The notes: a model not told the origin generated them from the sequence alone. Counted from the first letter of the stretch, positions 15,476-23,890 are shown. The stretch: DNA of 38,183 nt from an uncultured Bacteroidales bacterium (GCA_900318265.1 ONKA01000023.1:11221-49403); one strand, 5' to 3'. A program made the numbers and translations.

Positions 15476-16000
15476 TCACCCTATCCTATCAATACACACA
15501 TCCTTCCGGCCACAGTTTTTACACCACGCCCCCATCCATACCATATCGAATTGGTTGATGGCGGCTTCAAGTAGTTCGGGGTCGTTGGTTAGTATGCCCG
15601 CCTCGAAATTGCGACGGTTTTCACTCTTCATCCCCATACCCGCGCCCGTCAGATTAGCGGAGCCGATGTATGCTGTCCCCGTGTCGAATATCATCAGTTT
15701 GAAATGCACCCTTGGACAACACACCCTTTCCAATTCAGTCGCAAGGATTGGGTAACGGTCAAAATCATCCCTAAACATCGGCCCTGGTTCCTTGGCGTGT
15801 ATCAACCTCACATCGACACCTTTCTTCAGCAAATCGGCAAGTACTGAAAGGAAAGGTTCGGATTCCTTGCCCTTCGTTACATATAGATCCTTAATGTCGG
15901 CCGTCCCTATCCATAATGATTGCTTCACCGTGGCCACCCTTGATATTACCTCGGTGTAGTGTTGCTCGTTTTGAATGTATGTGATGAAGGGCGATGGCAT
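15476..16000 (-). CDS. Single-HKD phospholipase D-like protein
   Basis: A 174-residue protein with one complete HKD motif: His99, Lys101 and Asp106 in VHFKLMIFD, followed by GSAN at 113-116. Single-HKD proteins (Nuc type) work as dimers and are usually nucleases or phosphodiesterases; the substrate here is unknown. The C-terminus CKNCGRKDVCIDR has three close cysteines that might bind a metal. There is no signal peptide, so it is probably cytoplasmic. It converges on the unrecognised 655-residue protein (15 bases apart) and has its own -7 element. It could be a DNA-repair, restriction or defence nuclease; the neighbourhood does not decide. Confidence 0.83.
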   Translation of the reverse strand: MPSPFITYIQNEQHYTEVISRVATVKQSLWIGTADIKDLYVTKGKESEPFLSVLADLLKKGVDVRLIHAKEPGPMFRDDFDRYPILATELERVCCPRVHFKLMIFDTGTAYIGSANLTGAGMGMKSENRRNFEAGILTNDPELLEAAINQFDMVWMGAWCKNCGRKDVCIDRIG

Positions 16001-16020
16001 GAAGCTGTGTTTTCAGTGGT

Positions 16021-16028
16021 CAAAAATA
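16021..16028 (-). promoter_or_regulatory. -7 element of the phospholipase D-like gene
   Basis: TATTTTTG on the minus strand 20 bases before the ATG; no consensus -33 at the right distance. Confidence 0.45.
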
Positions 16029-16056
16029 CGAAATAATCTGAGAACAATTAAGTAGC

Positions 16057-16087
16057 TTTCGGGCTGCGGCATTATTTTGTATCTTTG
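16057..16087 (+). promoter_or_regulatory. Promoter left in front of the umuC-like remnant
   Basis: TTTC at 16057-16060, 19 bases, then TATCTTTG at 16080-16087. It would start transcription close to the ATG at 16093, so the remnant keeps its promoter. Confidence 0.45.
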
Positions 16088-16092
16088 CGGAC

Positions 16093-16227
16093 ATGAAGCA
16101 GCGTACCTACATAGCCATCGACCTGAAATCTTTCTACGCATTCCGCAACCCAAGCCTGCGCCCGAATTGCGGATTCCCGATCAACTGTTCCGATACTGGT
16201 TCGGCGTCATTCCCGTGTGTTTCTTGA
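16093..16227 (+). pseudogene. 5' remnant of a Y-family DNA polymerase (UmuC/DinB-like) gene
   Basis: The first 16 codons read MKQRTYIAIDLKSFYA, the start of UmuC/DinB-type polymerases, in which the Asp of IDLKSFYA binds the catalytic metal. From 16141 the similarity stops: the frame runs on through FRNPSLRPNCG to a TGA at 16225-16227. The last 47 bases overlap the AraC gene end on the other strand. A full gene is over 1 kb, so all but the first 48 bases is gone. The promoter is still present. The break at about 16141 marks a deletion or rearrangement boundary between the AT-rich block and the AraC/export region. Confidence 0.65.
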
Positions 16228-17089
16228 AGTACTTGAAGAAAAACGACGGATTGGGGAAGTTCAACTCGTCAGAGATTTCCTTGATGCATAGGTTGCTATG
16301 TTTCAGCATTTGCTTGGCTTCAAGGATGACGTATTGGTCAATCCATTGCGGGGCGGAGAGGCCGCTGGTATCTTTCACGATTTTGGAGAGATATTTGGGA
16401 GTGATGCACAGCTTGTCGGCATAGAACCCTACGCCGCGTTCTTTGCTGTGGTGCCGGGTGACCAATTCGATAAACCGCTCAAAGACAATCTTGTGTCGCG
16501 TCGAAGCGGACTTCTCCTCGTCGTTTTGGCTCATAATCCGTTTGTTGATGAAACTACCGAAGAGGTAGAACACCGACGAAATCAGGTGACTGACGCTTTC
16601 GCAAGCATAGACATAGTCCGAGTGTATATACTTGTCAATCAGTTGAATGTATTCTTTTACAATGTAGAGTTCTTCTTCTTCAAGACGCATGCAGGGATTG
16701 TCTAAAAGGGTCATGGCCTCGTTGAGCATCTTGCTGATGTCGGAGCTGAAGTTGGACAAAAACTTGGGTGAAACGCCAATGACCGTCAGCGTGGGTTTGT
16801 CGGCAGATTCCTTAGGCTCCACGCTGATGATGTTTTGCGGCAGGTTCACCATAATCATCCCCTCCCCTATTTCGTATTCCTTCAGGTTGATGTGGCATTT
16901 GAAACTGCCGCTTTTGCAAAAGGCCACCACGTAGGCATCAATGCGGCATGGATGGCGCAACAGGTCGTAGTTGGCCTCGTTGGTGCGCTCCGCCATAAAG
17001 AAATCGTCACCTATATTAATGATGTCACCCGATGGGATGAAGTCTTTTGCCCTCAACAGGCTGATACTTGTTAGCTTTTGTGTTTCCAT
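16181..17089 (-). CDS. AraC-family transcriptional regulator
   Basis: A 302-residue protein with an N-terminal cupin-like sensory part (about 1-150, containing GSFKCHINLKEYEIGEG) and a C-terminal double helix-turn-helix domain (about 200-302), with YADKLCITPKYLSKIVK as the first HTH and IKEISDELNFPNPSFFFKYF plus HTGMTPNQYR as the typical AraC ending. It is divergent from the TolC/HlyD/ABC-2 operon across 157 bases, so it is probably its activator, and it may control its own gene. The inducer is unknown. The 3' end abuts the umuC remnant but the protein looks complete. Confidence 0.92.
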   Translation of the reverse strand: METQKLTSISLLRAKDFIPSGDIINIGDDFFMAERTNEANYDLLRHPCRIDAYVVAFCKSGSFKCHINLKEYEIGEGMIMVNLPQNIISVEPKESADKPTLTVIGVSPKFLSNFSSDISKMLNEAMTLLDNPCMRLEEEELYIVKEYIQLIDKYIHSDYVYACESVSHLISSVFYLFGSFINKRIMSQNDEEKSASTRHKIVFERFIELVTRHHSKERGVGFYADKLCITPKYLSKIVKDTSGLSAPQWIDQYVILEAKQMLKHSNLCIKEISDELNFPNPSFFFKYFKKHTGMTPNQYRNS

Positions 17090-17105
17090 TTGTTGAAATT
17101 TTCGG

Positions 17106-17113
17106 CAAAAGTA
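17106..17113 (-). promoter_or_regulatory. -7 element of the AraC gene
   Basis: TACTTTTG on the minus strand, 16 bases before the ATG, giving a very short leader. No clear -33 element. Confidence 0.45.
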
Positions 17114-17117
17114 GATA

Positions 17118-17202
17118 TTTTTAATTGATATTTGATTAAAAAATATGATTATTTCGACTTTTAGATAGTTTTCAGTTCCAAAAAGATTGCTTTTGGTCGA
17201 AA
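17118..17202. promoter_or_regulatory. Candidate operator region between AraC and the export operon
   Basis: The divergent gap holds two dyads: TTTTTAAT (17118-17125) with ATTAAAAA (17135-17142), and TTTCGAC (17152-17158) with GTCGAAA (17196-17202). The second pair has a 37-base interval. A shortened -7-like TACTTTG occurs near 17212. Binding by the AraC protein is inferred from position only. Confidence 0.25.
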
Positions 17203-17246
17203 AAGTTGCCGTTACTTTGCGCCATCAAACAAATGGAAAGAGCAAT

Positions 17247-18764
17247 ATGAACAAAAGACTGAAAATCAAGATGGTGCTGATGATTTGCTTAATGGCTGTC
17301 ACAGCGAATGCACAAAGGGTGCTGACTTTGGACGAATGTCACCGCCTCGCGTTGGAGAACAACAAGAAACTGAAAGTGGCCGAAACGGAAGTCGACAAGG
17401 CAAGGTACGAGATGTATTCCTCGTATGCCAACTACCTTCCCAAAGTGGAGGCAACGGGAACTTACATGCACAACAACAAGAGCCTCCAACTCTTGAGCGA
17501 TGAGAATCTGGCGACGCTCGGCAGCATCGGCACGATGACGCAAGCCCAAATCGATGCCTACCGCGAGGAACTGCTGCAGGTCTACCAAAGCGACCCGGCA
17601 GCGGTCATCGCTTGGACTTTGTTGCAAAACGACCCAACCGTCAACAAACTTGTCACCGACCTGATGAGCCTTAATGTTGAGGATGCCTTGAACCAAATCG
17701 GCGAGCAAGTGGGCGATGCGTTCAAAATCGACACCAAAAACGTTTATGCAGGCATAGTTTCCATTCAGCAACCGATTTTCGCTGGCGGCAAGATATATGC
17801 TTACAACCAGATTACCAAGGATTTGAAGGAACTGGCCGAGTCGAAGTTGGAGATGCAAGAGCAGGAAACGGTGGTCACGACGGACAAGGCCTATTGGCAA
17901 ATCGTTTCCATCGCCAACAAGTTGAAATTGGCCGAGAACTATACCGAGACGCTCCGCTCGCTGTCCAACGATATGGATAAGTTGGTGGCCGAAGGCGTGG
18001 CGACCACTTCCGACCAACTTTCGGTGAAAGTGAAGTTGAATGAAGCCGAAACATCCTTGTTGAAGGCGCAAAACGGCTTGGCGCTGTCGAAGATGCTGCT
18101 TTGCCAAATCTGTGGTCTGCCTTTGGATTCCAACATCATGCTGGCGGACGAGAACCTTGATGATGTGTTGGTGACGAACACTCATCCTTTCTATTCCGAA
18201 AGCGATGTCGAAGCCCATCGTCCCGAACTGAAATGCCTCAGCATCGCCAACGACATCTATGCCAAGAAGGTGTGGGTCACCCGCGCCGACTACCTGCCCA
18301 CAATTGGGGCTTTCGGCAACTATACAGTGAGCAACCCCTCGTGTTTCAACGGCTTCCAGAACGAGTTCGGCGGCATGTGGAACTTCGGCGTGATGGCCAA
18401 AATCCCTATCTTCCATTGGGGCGAGGGCTACAACAAGACGCGCATGGCCAAGGCTGAAGCCAAGATCCAGCAATATAACTATGAGGACTCGAAGGAGATG
18501 ATTATGCTTCAGGTACGCCAATGCGAAAAACAACTTGGCGAGGCCAATGCCCGTCTGAAGTTGACACAAGAGAAACTGAACGACGCTGACGAGAACCTCC
18601 GTATGGCGACGGCAGGTTTCCGTGAAGGCGTGGTGGAGTCGTCGGTCATCGACCTGGCACAAACGGCTTGGCTGCAAGCCCATTCGGACTATATCGACGC
18701 CAAAATCGACTGCATCATGGCGGGAGTGAACCTTCGCAAAGCCGCAGGAGTGAGTTTGAAATAA
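17247..18764 (+). CDS. TolC-family outer-membrane efflux protein
   Basis: A 505-residue protein with a signal peptide (to ANAQ) and two tandem OEP repeats. The mature start VLTLDECHRLALENNKKLKVAE and the second-repeat NARLKLTQEKLNDADENLRMATAGFREG are typical, with long periplasmic helices rich in Ala, Leu and Glu. It forms the outer-membrane duct of the export system encoded downstream. The frame opens at 17187, but MNKRLKIK at 17247 begins the signal sequence. The first repeat has a long insertion (about 75-165) between the strands. First gene of a four-gene operon, 16 bases before hlyD. Confidence 0.92.
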   Translation: MNKRLKIKMVLMICLMAVTANAQRVLTLDECHRLALENNKKLKVAETEVDKARYEMYSSYANYLPKVEATGTYMHNNKSLQLLSDENLATLGSIGTMTQAQIDAYREELLQVYQSDPAAVIAWTLLQNDPTVNKLVTDLMSLNVEDALNQIGEQVGDAFKIDTKNVYAGIVSIQQPIFAGGKIYAYNQITKDLKELAESKLEMQEQETVVTTDKAYWQIVSIANKLKLAENYTETLRSLSNDMDKLVAEGVATTSDQLSVKVKLNEAETSLLKAQNGLALSKMLLCQICGLPLDSNIMLADENLDDVLVTNTHPFYSESDVEAHRPELKCLSIANDIYAKKVWVTRADYLPTIGAFGNYTVSNPSCFNGFQNEFGGMWNFGVMAKIPIFHWGEGYNKTRMAKAEAKIQQYNYEDSKEMIMLQVRQCEKQLGEANARLKLTQEKLNDADENLRMATAGFREGVVESSVIDLAQTAWLQAHSDYIDAKIDCIMAGVNLRKAAGVSLK

Positions 18765-18780
18765 CAAAAAAAGAAATACT

Positions 18781-19782
18781 ATGAGCACATTAAAAGAACA
18801 AAGAGTGAACACGTATCTTGCATTAGGTGTGCTGGCGTGTGTGATTATCGTGGTTTGCGTGATCGGTATCATCACCTTCCACAAGGAAACTGAGTATCTG
18901 CAAGGTCAGGCCGAAGTGACCGAATACCGAGTCTCGAGCAAGGTGCCTGGCCGTATCCTTGAGTACAAGGTGCAGGAAGGCCAGAAGGTGCGCAAGGGCG
19001 ACACCTTGGCCATCCTTGAAGCCCCTGAAGTGGAGGCCAAGAAAGCCCAAGCCGAAGCCGTGGCAAAAGCGGCGAGAGCCCAAAGCGCCAAGGCACAGCA
19101 TGGTGCACAGAAAGGGCAAATCGAGGGCGCCTACGAGATGTGGCAAAAGGCGAAAGTGGGTGTGGATGTCATGGAGAAATCATTCAACCGCGTCAGCAAC
19201 CTTTACAAGGACGGCGTGGTGAGTGCACAGAAATATGATGAGACCAAGGCACAGTATGATGCCGCTATCGCAACGGAGAAAGCAGCCAAGTCGCAATACG
19301 ACCTTGCCCTTGAAGGCGCCCGTTCGGAGGACAAACAGATGGCTGCCGCTCAGGTATTGCAGGCACAAGGCGCTGTGGCCGAAGTCAATTCCTACATCCA
19401 CGAGACGGTGCTGACGGCATACTCCGACGGCGAGGTTACTGAAATCTTCCCCCATGTGGGCGAGTTGGTCGGCACAGGCGCTCCCATCATGAACGTGGCG
19501 ATGATGGACGACCAATGGGCCTCCTTCAATGTGCGTGAGGATGACCTGAAGCAGTTCCCCATCGGCAGTGAGTTTGATGCCTACGTGCCCGCCTTGGACC
19601 GTAGCATCCGCATGAAAGTCAGTTACATGAAGGACATCGGCGACTTCGCCGCATGGAAGGCCACCAAGGAGACAGGACAATACGACCTGAAGACCTTCGA
19701 GGTGCGTGCCACACCGCTTTCGACAAGTGAAGACCTGCGCCCGGGCATGAGCGTGATTGTGGAAAAGGAGCATAAAAAATGA
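18781..19782 (+). CDS. HlyD/EmrA-type periplasmic adaptor
   Basis: A 333-residue protein with one N-terminal membrane helix (about 12-32), a split lipoyl domain (YRVSSKVPGRILEYKVQEGQ near residue 45 and the matching half near 210), a long Ala/Lys/Gln coiled-coil hairpin (about 75-190) and a beta-barrel domain ending LRPGMSVIVEKE. It links inner-membrane transporter and TolC channel. The stop overlaps the first permease start by 4 bases. Similar adaptors are found with YhiI/YbhG-type ABC-2 systems. Confidence 0.9.
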   Translation: MSTLKEQRVNTYLALGVLACVIIVVCVIGIITFHKETEYLQGQAEVTEYRVSSKVPGRILEYKVQEGQKVRKGDTLAILEAPEVEAKKAQAEAVAKAARAQSAKAQHGAQKGQIEGAYEMWQKAKVGVDVMEKSFNRVSNLYKDGVVSAQKYDETKAQYDAAIATEKAAKSQYDLALEGARSEDKQMAAAQVLQAQGAVAEVNSYIHETVLTAYSDGEVTEIFPHVGELVGTGAPIMNVAMMDDQWASFNVREDDLKQFPIGSEFDAYVPALDRSIRMKVSYMKDIGDFAAWKATKETGQYDLKTFEVRATPLSTSEDLRPGMSVIVEKEHKK

Positions 19783-20960
19783 ATTCTGAAACGACAGAGA
19801 AGAAAGGCGTGTGGCGCGTGGTGCAGCGCGAGGTGGCTCGAATGCTGTCGCAGCCGGTCTATGTCTTCTGCATGGTGGTTGCCCCGCTGATCGGCTTCCT
19901 CTTCTTCACCACCTTGATGGGAAAAGGTCTGCCGATGGACATCCCTGTTGGTGTGGTCGATGAGGACAACACCTCCATTACCCGACAGGTGCTGCGCAAC
20001 CTCGACGCCTTCCAGCAGACCGCCATCGTCAAGCAATACGCCAACTTCGGCGAGGCACGCGAGGCGATGCAACAGGGCAAGATCTACGCCTTCTATTACA
20101 TCCCAGAAGGCACGACGGAGCTGGCACTCTCGAGCAAACAGCCCACCGTGTCGTTCTATACGAATGCAGCCTACCTGATTCCTGCTTCATTGGAATACCG
20201 CGACATGAAGACGATGGCGGAATTAGCCTCGGGTGCCATCGCACGCGAGACCTTGTATGCCAAGGGCTATGCCGACAGCCAAGTGATGGGCATCCTGCAA
20301 CCCATCAAGATGGAGATGCACGCCATCAGCAACCCGGGATTGAATTATTCCCAATACCTTTCCAACATCCTGCTACCCGCCATGCTGATGCTGCTTATCT
20401 TCCAAGTGACCATCTATTCCATCCATAGCGAGGTCAAAGAGGGTACTTCCAAGCATTGGCTCGAGCTGGCCGACAACAACATCTACAAAGCATTGGCCGG
20501 CAAACTATTACCTCAATTGCTGGTTTGGATGGTGATGGGCGCCACTTATTTAGTGTTGCTTTACGCCTATTGGGATTTCCCGCTAAAAAGCGGATTATGG
20601 CCGATGGCATTGGCATCGTTGCTACTGATTGTGGTCTCGCAGGCCTTTGGCGTGTTCCTTTGTGAAGCCTTGCCTTCCTTGCGCTGGGCCTTGAGTATTG
20701 CTACCTTGTGGGGCGTGCTTTCCTTCCCGATTTCAGGGTTTTCGTTTCCACAAATTGCATTTCCAGCACCGTTGAAAGCCCTGTCGTATCTCTTCCCGCT
20801 GAGGCATTATTACCTCATCTATGTCGACCAAGCGTTGAACGGCTTGCCGCTGCATTATTCATGGGTCAACTATGCGGCTTTGTTAGTGTTTCTGGCATTG
20901 CCCTTGTTGTTCCCCAACCGATTGAAAAAGTGTTTGTTAGAATATCAATATACAAGATGA
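19779..20960 (+). CDS. ABC-2 type permease (first)
   Basis: A 393-residue inner-membrane protein with the YhhJ/YbhS plan: helix near residues 30-48, a large periplasmic domain (about 50-185, starting MDIPVGVVDEDNTSITRQVL), then five helices including SLRWALSIATLWGVLSFPISG. These proteins form the membrane half of an ABC exporter. No nucleotide-binding domain is present in this protein or in the operon. It overlaps both neighbours by 4 bases (ATGA), so expression with the second permease is tightly coupled. Confidence 0.88.
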   Translation: MNSETTEKKGVWRVVQREVARMLSQPVYVFCMVVAPLIGFLFFTTLMGKGLPMDIPVGVVDEDNTSITRQVLRNLDAFQQTAIVKQYANFGEAREAMQQGKIYAFYYIPEGTTELALSSKQPTVSFYTNAAYLIPASLEYRDMKTMAELASGAIARETLYAKGYADSQVMGILQPIKMEMHAISNPGLNYSQYLSNILLPAMLMLLIFQVTIYSIHSEVKEGTSKHWLELADNNIYKALAGKLLPQLLVWMVMGATYLVLLYAYWDFPLKSGLWPMALASLLLIVVSQAFGVFLCEALPSLRWALSIATLWGVLSFPISGFSFPQIAFPAPLKALSYLFPLRHYYLIYVDQALNGLPLHYSWVNYAALLVFLALPLLFPNRLKKCLLEYQYTR

Positions 20961-22174
20961 AATGGTTGCATAACATATTGGAAGTTTTCCGCGAGGAACT
21001 CCACAACTCGATATTCGACGAGGGTGTCATCGTGTTTTTCTTCGTCGTGCCGTTGCTATATCCGTTGCTTTACGCCTATCTTTATGGCAATGAGACCGTG
21101 CGCGAAGTGCCAACCGTTGTGGTCGATTTGGCCAACTCCACCACTAGCCGTGAGTTTCTGCGCAAGGTGGATGCCACAGCCGATGTTGAAATCGTGGGAC
21201 ATTGCGCCGACATGCAAGAGGCGAAGGATTTGATCCACCGTCGCAAGGCACATTGTCTCATCTACATCCCCGTCGAGTTCGACTACGCCTTGATGGAAGG
21301 TCGGCAGGCCGTTGTGGAACTGTATTCCGACATGGGCAGTATGCTGTATTACAAGGCGGTGCTGGCTTCGTGTACCGAGGTCTCCTTGGCGATGAACCAG
21401 GACATCAAGACACAGCGCTTAGTGGGAGCCACCGAAAAACAAGCCTCCACCTTTGCCTATCCCATCAAGTACGAATATGTCCCGATGTTCAACACGCAGA
21501 GCGGTTTCGCCACCTTCCTGATTCCGGCGGTCTTGGTGATGGTCATCCAGCAGACGATGGTTTTGGGCATCGGCATGATGGCTGGCGAGGAAACCGAGAA
21601 AAAACGTCGCGGCATCCTTGAGCCACATGTCATCGGGGAAAAACCTATCGAGATGCTTTTCGGCAAGAGTGCGGCCTATCTCGCCATCTATTCGGTGATT
21701 TCGGCCTACGTCTTTTGCCTTGTGCCGCATTGGTTCCACCTCATCCAAATTGGCAAGTGGACCGATTTGGTGGCGTTCCTGTTCCCCTATCTGTTGGCAT
21801 GCCTCTTCTTCAGCATGACGCTTTCGAGCATTGCGTACAACCGTGAGGTCTTCATCATCATGTTCGTATTCGTCTCGGTGCCGTTGCTGTTCATCTCGGG
21901 CATTTCGTGGCCTACATGCTCTGTACCGGAGTTCTGGAAAGTGGTTTCATGGCTATTCCCATCGACCTTTGGCATCAATGGCTACGTGAAGATTAATAGT
22001 ATGGGTGCTGTGCTCCGCGATGTGAAGCCCGAGTTGATTGGCCTATGGGTACAAACCTTTGTCTACGGCATCACGGCATGGTTGTTGTACTATCGTTCCT
22101 ATGGCAAACACCTGAAAGACATCATCGAGGTGGCTGAAGAACGCTTGCAGGCCCGCTGGGCAGATTATCTATAA
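20957..22174 (+). CDS. ABC-2 type permease (second)
   Basis: A 405-residue homologue of the first permease, with REVPTVVVDLANSTTSREFL in the periplasmic domain and a membrane half containing GIGMMAGEETEKKRRGILE and FISGISWPTCSVPEFWK. The frame is open from 20708, but the first permease occupies that DNA and the ATGA overlap at 20957 gives the start, as in the other junctions. The two permeases probably form a heterodimer. The energy source is open: an ATPase encoded elsewhere or another mechanism. Confidence 0.88.
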   Translation: MKWLHNILEVFREELHNSIFDEGVIVFFFVVPLLYPLLYAYLYGNETVREVPTVVVDLANSTTSREFLRKVDATADVEIVGHCADMQEAKDLIHRRKAHCLIYIPVEFDYALMEGRQAVVELYSDMGSMLYYKAVLASCTEVSLAMNQDIKTQRLVGATEKQASTFAYPIKYEYVPMFNTQSGFATFLIPAVLVMVIQQTMVLGIGMMAGEETEKKRRGILEPHVIGEKPIEMLFGKSAAYLAIYSVISAYVFCLVPHWFHLIQIGKWTDLVAFLFPYLLACLFFSMTLSSIAYNREVFIIMFVFVSVPLLFISGISWPTCSVPEFWKVVSWLFPSTFGINGYVKINSMGAVLRDVKPELIGLWVQTFVYGITAWLLYYRSYGKHLKDIIEVAEERLQARWADYL

Positions 22175-22207
22175 AGACAAAAATTCGACAAAATAAAACT
22201 TATCATC

Positions 22208-23182
22208 ATGAAAAAAGTATTTTTAAGTTTGGTGCTTTTCTGTGGCTTGGCCCTCATCAGCACCAGTTGCAACAAAGACAACAACACAGTAACCCCCGAA
22301 GTGGAAGAAGGAGCTGTGACTGTCGGTAGCAAAACTATGGACATCGTCGCCTCCAATGCAGTCAAATATGGCCAACAAAATGCCATTGTCCTCACTTCCA
22401 AGGAAATGACTGCCGCTGACAACGAAGGCATTGCTATTATTTTCAACGGCGACATTGTCCCTGGCACCTACACGATTGGCGAAGATACCAAGAGTACGGT
22501 TCCTCAAGTGGTCGGCCTGCATGAGTTCAACATGGGTGAATTGCCTTTCCTTATGGGTGCCGACACGCTGTATTTTGGCGACACTTACTTTTGGGTCAAT
22601 GGGCAACTCTCCATCACTGAAGACAACGGCACTTACACTGTCGTTTTGTCACAATGCGTAGGCACCAATGCCAACGGACATGATGTCAATATGGCTCTGA
22701 ACTTCAATGGCACTTTGCCCCCATACGTCTTCGACACGAGCAACAAGTTCCAAATCAAGGATATCGAAAGCCCCATAGGACTGGCAGGCATCACCACACT
22801 CAACAATCTAAGCTCTTTGGGGCTCGATGTCAAGTCAATGCTCTTCATGTCGGCCGACCGCAAGCGTTTTTTCATCGTCAGCTATTTGGGTGGTCAAGTC
22901 GTGGACGGCGAATACCAGCTTGGATATATCGGCACACCATATCTGCCCCAATTCCCATGCGTGCATGTCGCTCTCGACAGCGATTTCTTGACTTTCCAGC
23001 CCCAAACGGGCTATATTGCCCAAAGCGGCACCATGAAAGTGGTCACCAACGACGACGGCACCAAGACCGTTATCATGGAAAACCTCAAACTGAAAAACGT
23101 GGAACACGACAACGAGTTCTTCTTCCCAGTCATTGACGGCTCGCTGCAATATCACGGTTACATGTATGAACTAAGCCTTTAA
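22208..23182 (+). CDS. Lipoprotein of unknown function
   Basis: A 324-residue protein with a lipoprotein signal ending ISTSC and then NKDNNTV; an acidic/charged start after Cys is typical of surface-exposed Bacteroidota lipoproteins. The mature part is Gly/Thr/Asp-rich and predicted mostly beta (for example GTYTIGEDTKSTVPQVVG, GTMKVVTNDDGTKTVIMENL). The two halves may be related beta domains. It begins 33 bases after the second permease with no evident promoter or terminator, so it may be read from the export operon. Function unknown. Confidence 0.72.
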   Translation: MKKVFLSLVLFCGLALISTSCNKDNNTVTPEVEEGAVTVGSKTMDIVASNAVKYGQQNAIVLTSKEMTAADNEGIAIIFNGDIVPGTYTIGEDTKSTVPQVVGLHEFNMGELPFLMGADTLYFGDTYFWVNGQLSITEDNGTYTVVLSQCVGTNANGHDVNMALNFNGTLPPYVFDTSNKFQIKDIESPIGLAGITTLNNLSSLGLDVKSMLFMSADRKRFFIVSYLGGQVVDGEYQLGYIGTPYLPQFPCVHVALDSDFLTFQPQTGYIAQSGTMKVVTNDDGTKTVIMENLKLKNVEHDNEFFFPVIDGSLQYHGYMYELSL

Positions 23183-23232
23183 AAGCAAGACAAAACCAGA
23201 AAATAAAACTCATTTAATCAAAACAATCAACA

Positions 23233-23838
23233 ATGAAAAAAGCATTAGCAATCGTGGCTCTCGTAGCCGCCATGTTCGTTGCCGGAAACGTGCAGGCACA
23301 ATCAACCATTTATGCAACTTATGCTCCTGAGACTTTTGTCGCTGGCAGCAACAGCACGAATTACCAAGGTTTCTCAGTCGGTTTCTCACAGAACATCGAA
23401 TTGGCCAAAGGTATCGGAGTGGCCGCCGGTGCCCAATTCCGCATGAACATGAGAAACACGACCCAAACCATTTGGGGCATCACCGGCAAAACAAATGAAA
23501 CCCAGACCATCATTGATGTGCCGATTTTGTTCAACTATAAGGTTGCAGTCAACCGCGACTTGGCCATCGTTCCGTTTGTCGGCCCTATGCCGAGTATTGC
23601 CCTTACGGGTGTCACAAAAGGCGCCGACCCCCTCTTTGGCGAAAACAGCTACGACTGGTACGGCGACAACAGCAACCAAAGCCGTTTCAACCTTTACGCC
23701 GTGTTTGGTGCCGATGTGAAGTTTGCCAACTTCAACCTGTTCGGCGGCTATCGTCTCGGCCTGCTTGACCTCGACAAAACCGATAACGCTTCTTTGAAGA
23801 CCAACGGACTGTTTGTCGGACTCGGCTTTACGCTTTAA
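23233..23838 (+). CDS. Small outer-membrane beta-barrel protein (paralogue 2)
   Basis: A 201-residue protein, close paralogue of the gene at 10050. It has the same signal peptide (AIVALVAAMFVAGNVQAQS), GIGVAAGAQFRM, DVPILFNY, YDWYGDNS, RFNLYAVFGADVKF and the C-terminal LKTNGLFVGLGFTL. Differences are concentrated between residues 75 and 155, the likely external loops. The DNA of the signal-peptide region is almost identical in both copies, which implies recent duplication or gene conversion. Fifty bases follow the lipoprotein gene; a terminator follows. Confidence 0.85.
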   Translation: MKKALAIVALVAAMFVAGNVQAQSTIYATYAPETFVAGSNSTNYQGFSVGFSQNIELAKGIGVAAGAQFRMNMRNTTQTIWGITGKTNETQTIIDVPILFNYKVAVNRDLAIVPFVGPMPSIALTGVTKGADPLFGENSYDWYGDNSNQSRFNLYAVFGADVKFANFNLFGGYRLGLLDLDKTDNASLKTNGLFVGLGFTL

Positions 23839-23861
23839 TAGATTAGGCTTAAATCATTTGG

Positions 23862-23889
23862 AGCCGGCCTTATGGGTCGGCTTTTTTTT
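23862..23889 (+). terminator. Terminator after the second beta-barrel gene
   Basis: AGCCGGCC (23862-23869) pairs with GGTCGGCT (23875-23882, one G-T), 5-base loop, then T run to 23889. Confidence 0.85.
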
Positions 23890-23890
23890 G

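Noticed and set aside
13250-16180. Complete integrative element or prophage at the tRNA
   Set aside because: No integrase, excisionase, relaxase or phage structural gene is found; only remnants and two cargo-like genes.
16077-16424. Plus-strand 115-codon frame over the umuC remnant
   Set aside because: A different frame from the UmuC-like MKQRTYIAID; its later part is antisense to AraC.
17289-18884. Long (531-codon) minus-strand open frame opposite tolC
   Set aside because: It mirrors the TolC coding frame of the other strand, has a low-complexity His/Leu/Gln-rich translation and no promoter; an antisense shadow.
20708-20956. N-terminal extension of the second ABC-2 permease
   Set aside because: Lies inside the first permease in another frame; the ATGA overlap at 20957 matches the coupling seen at the other junctions.
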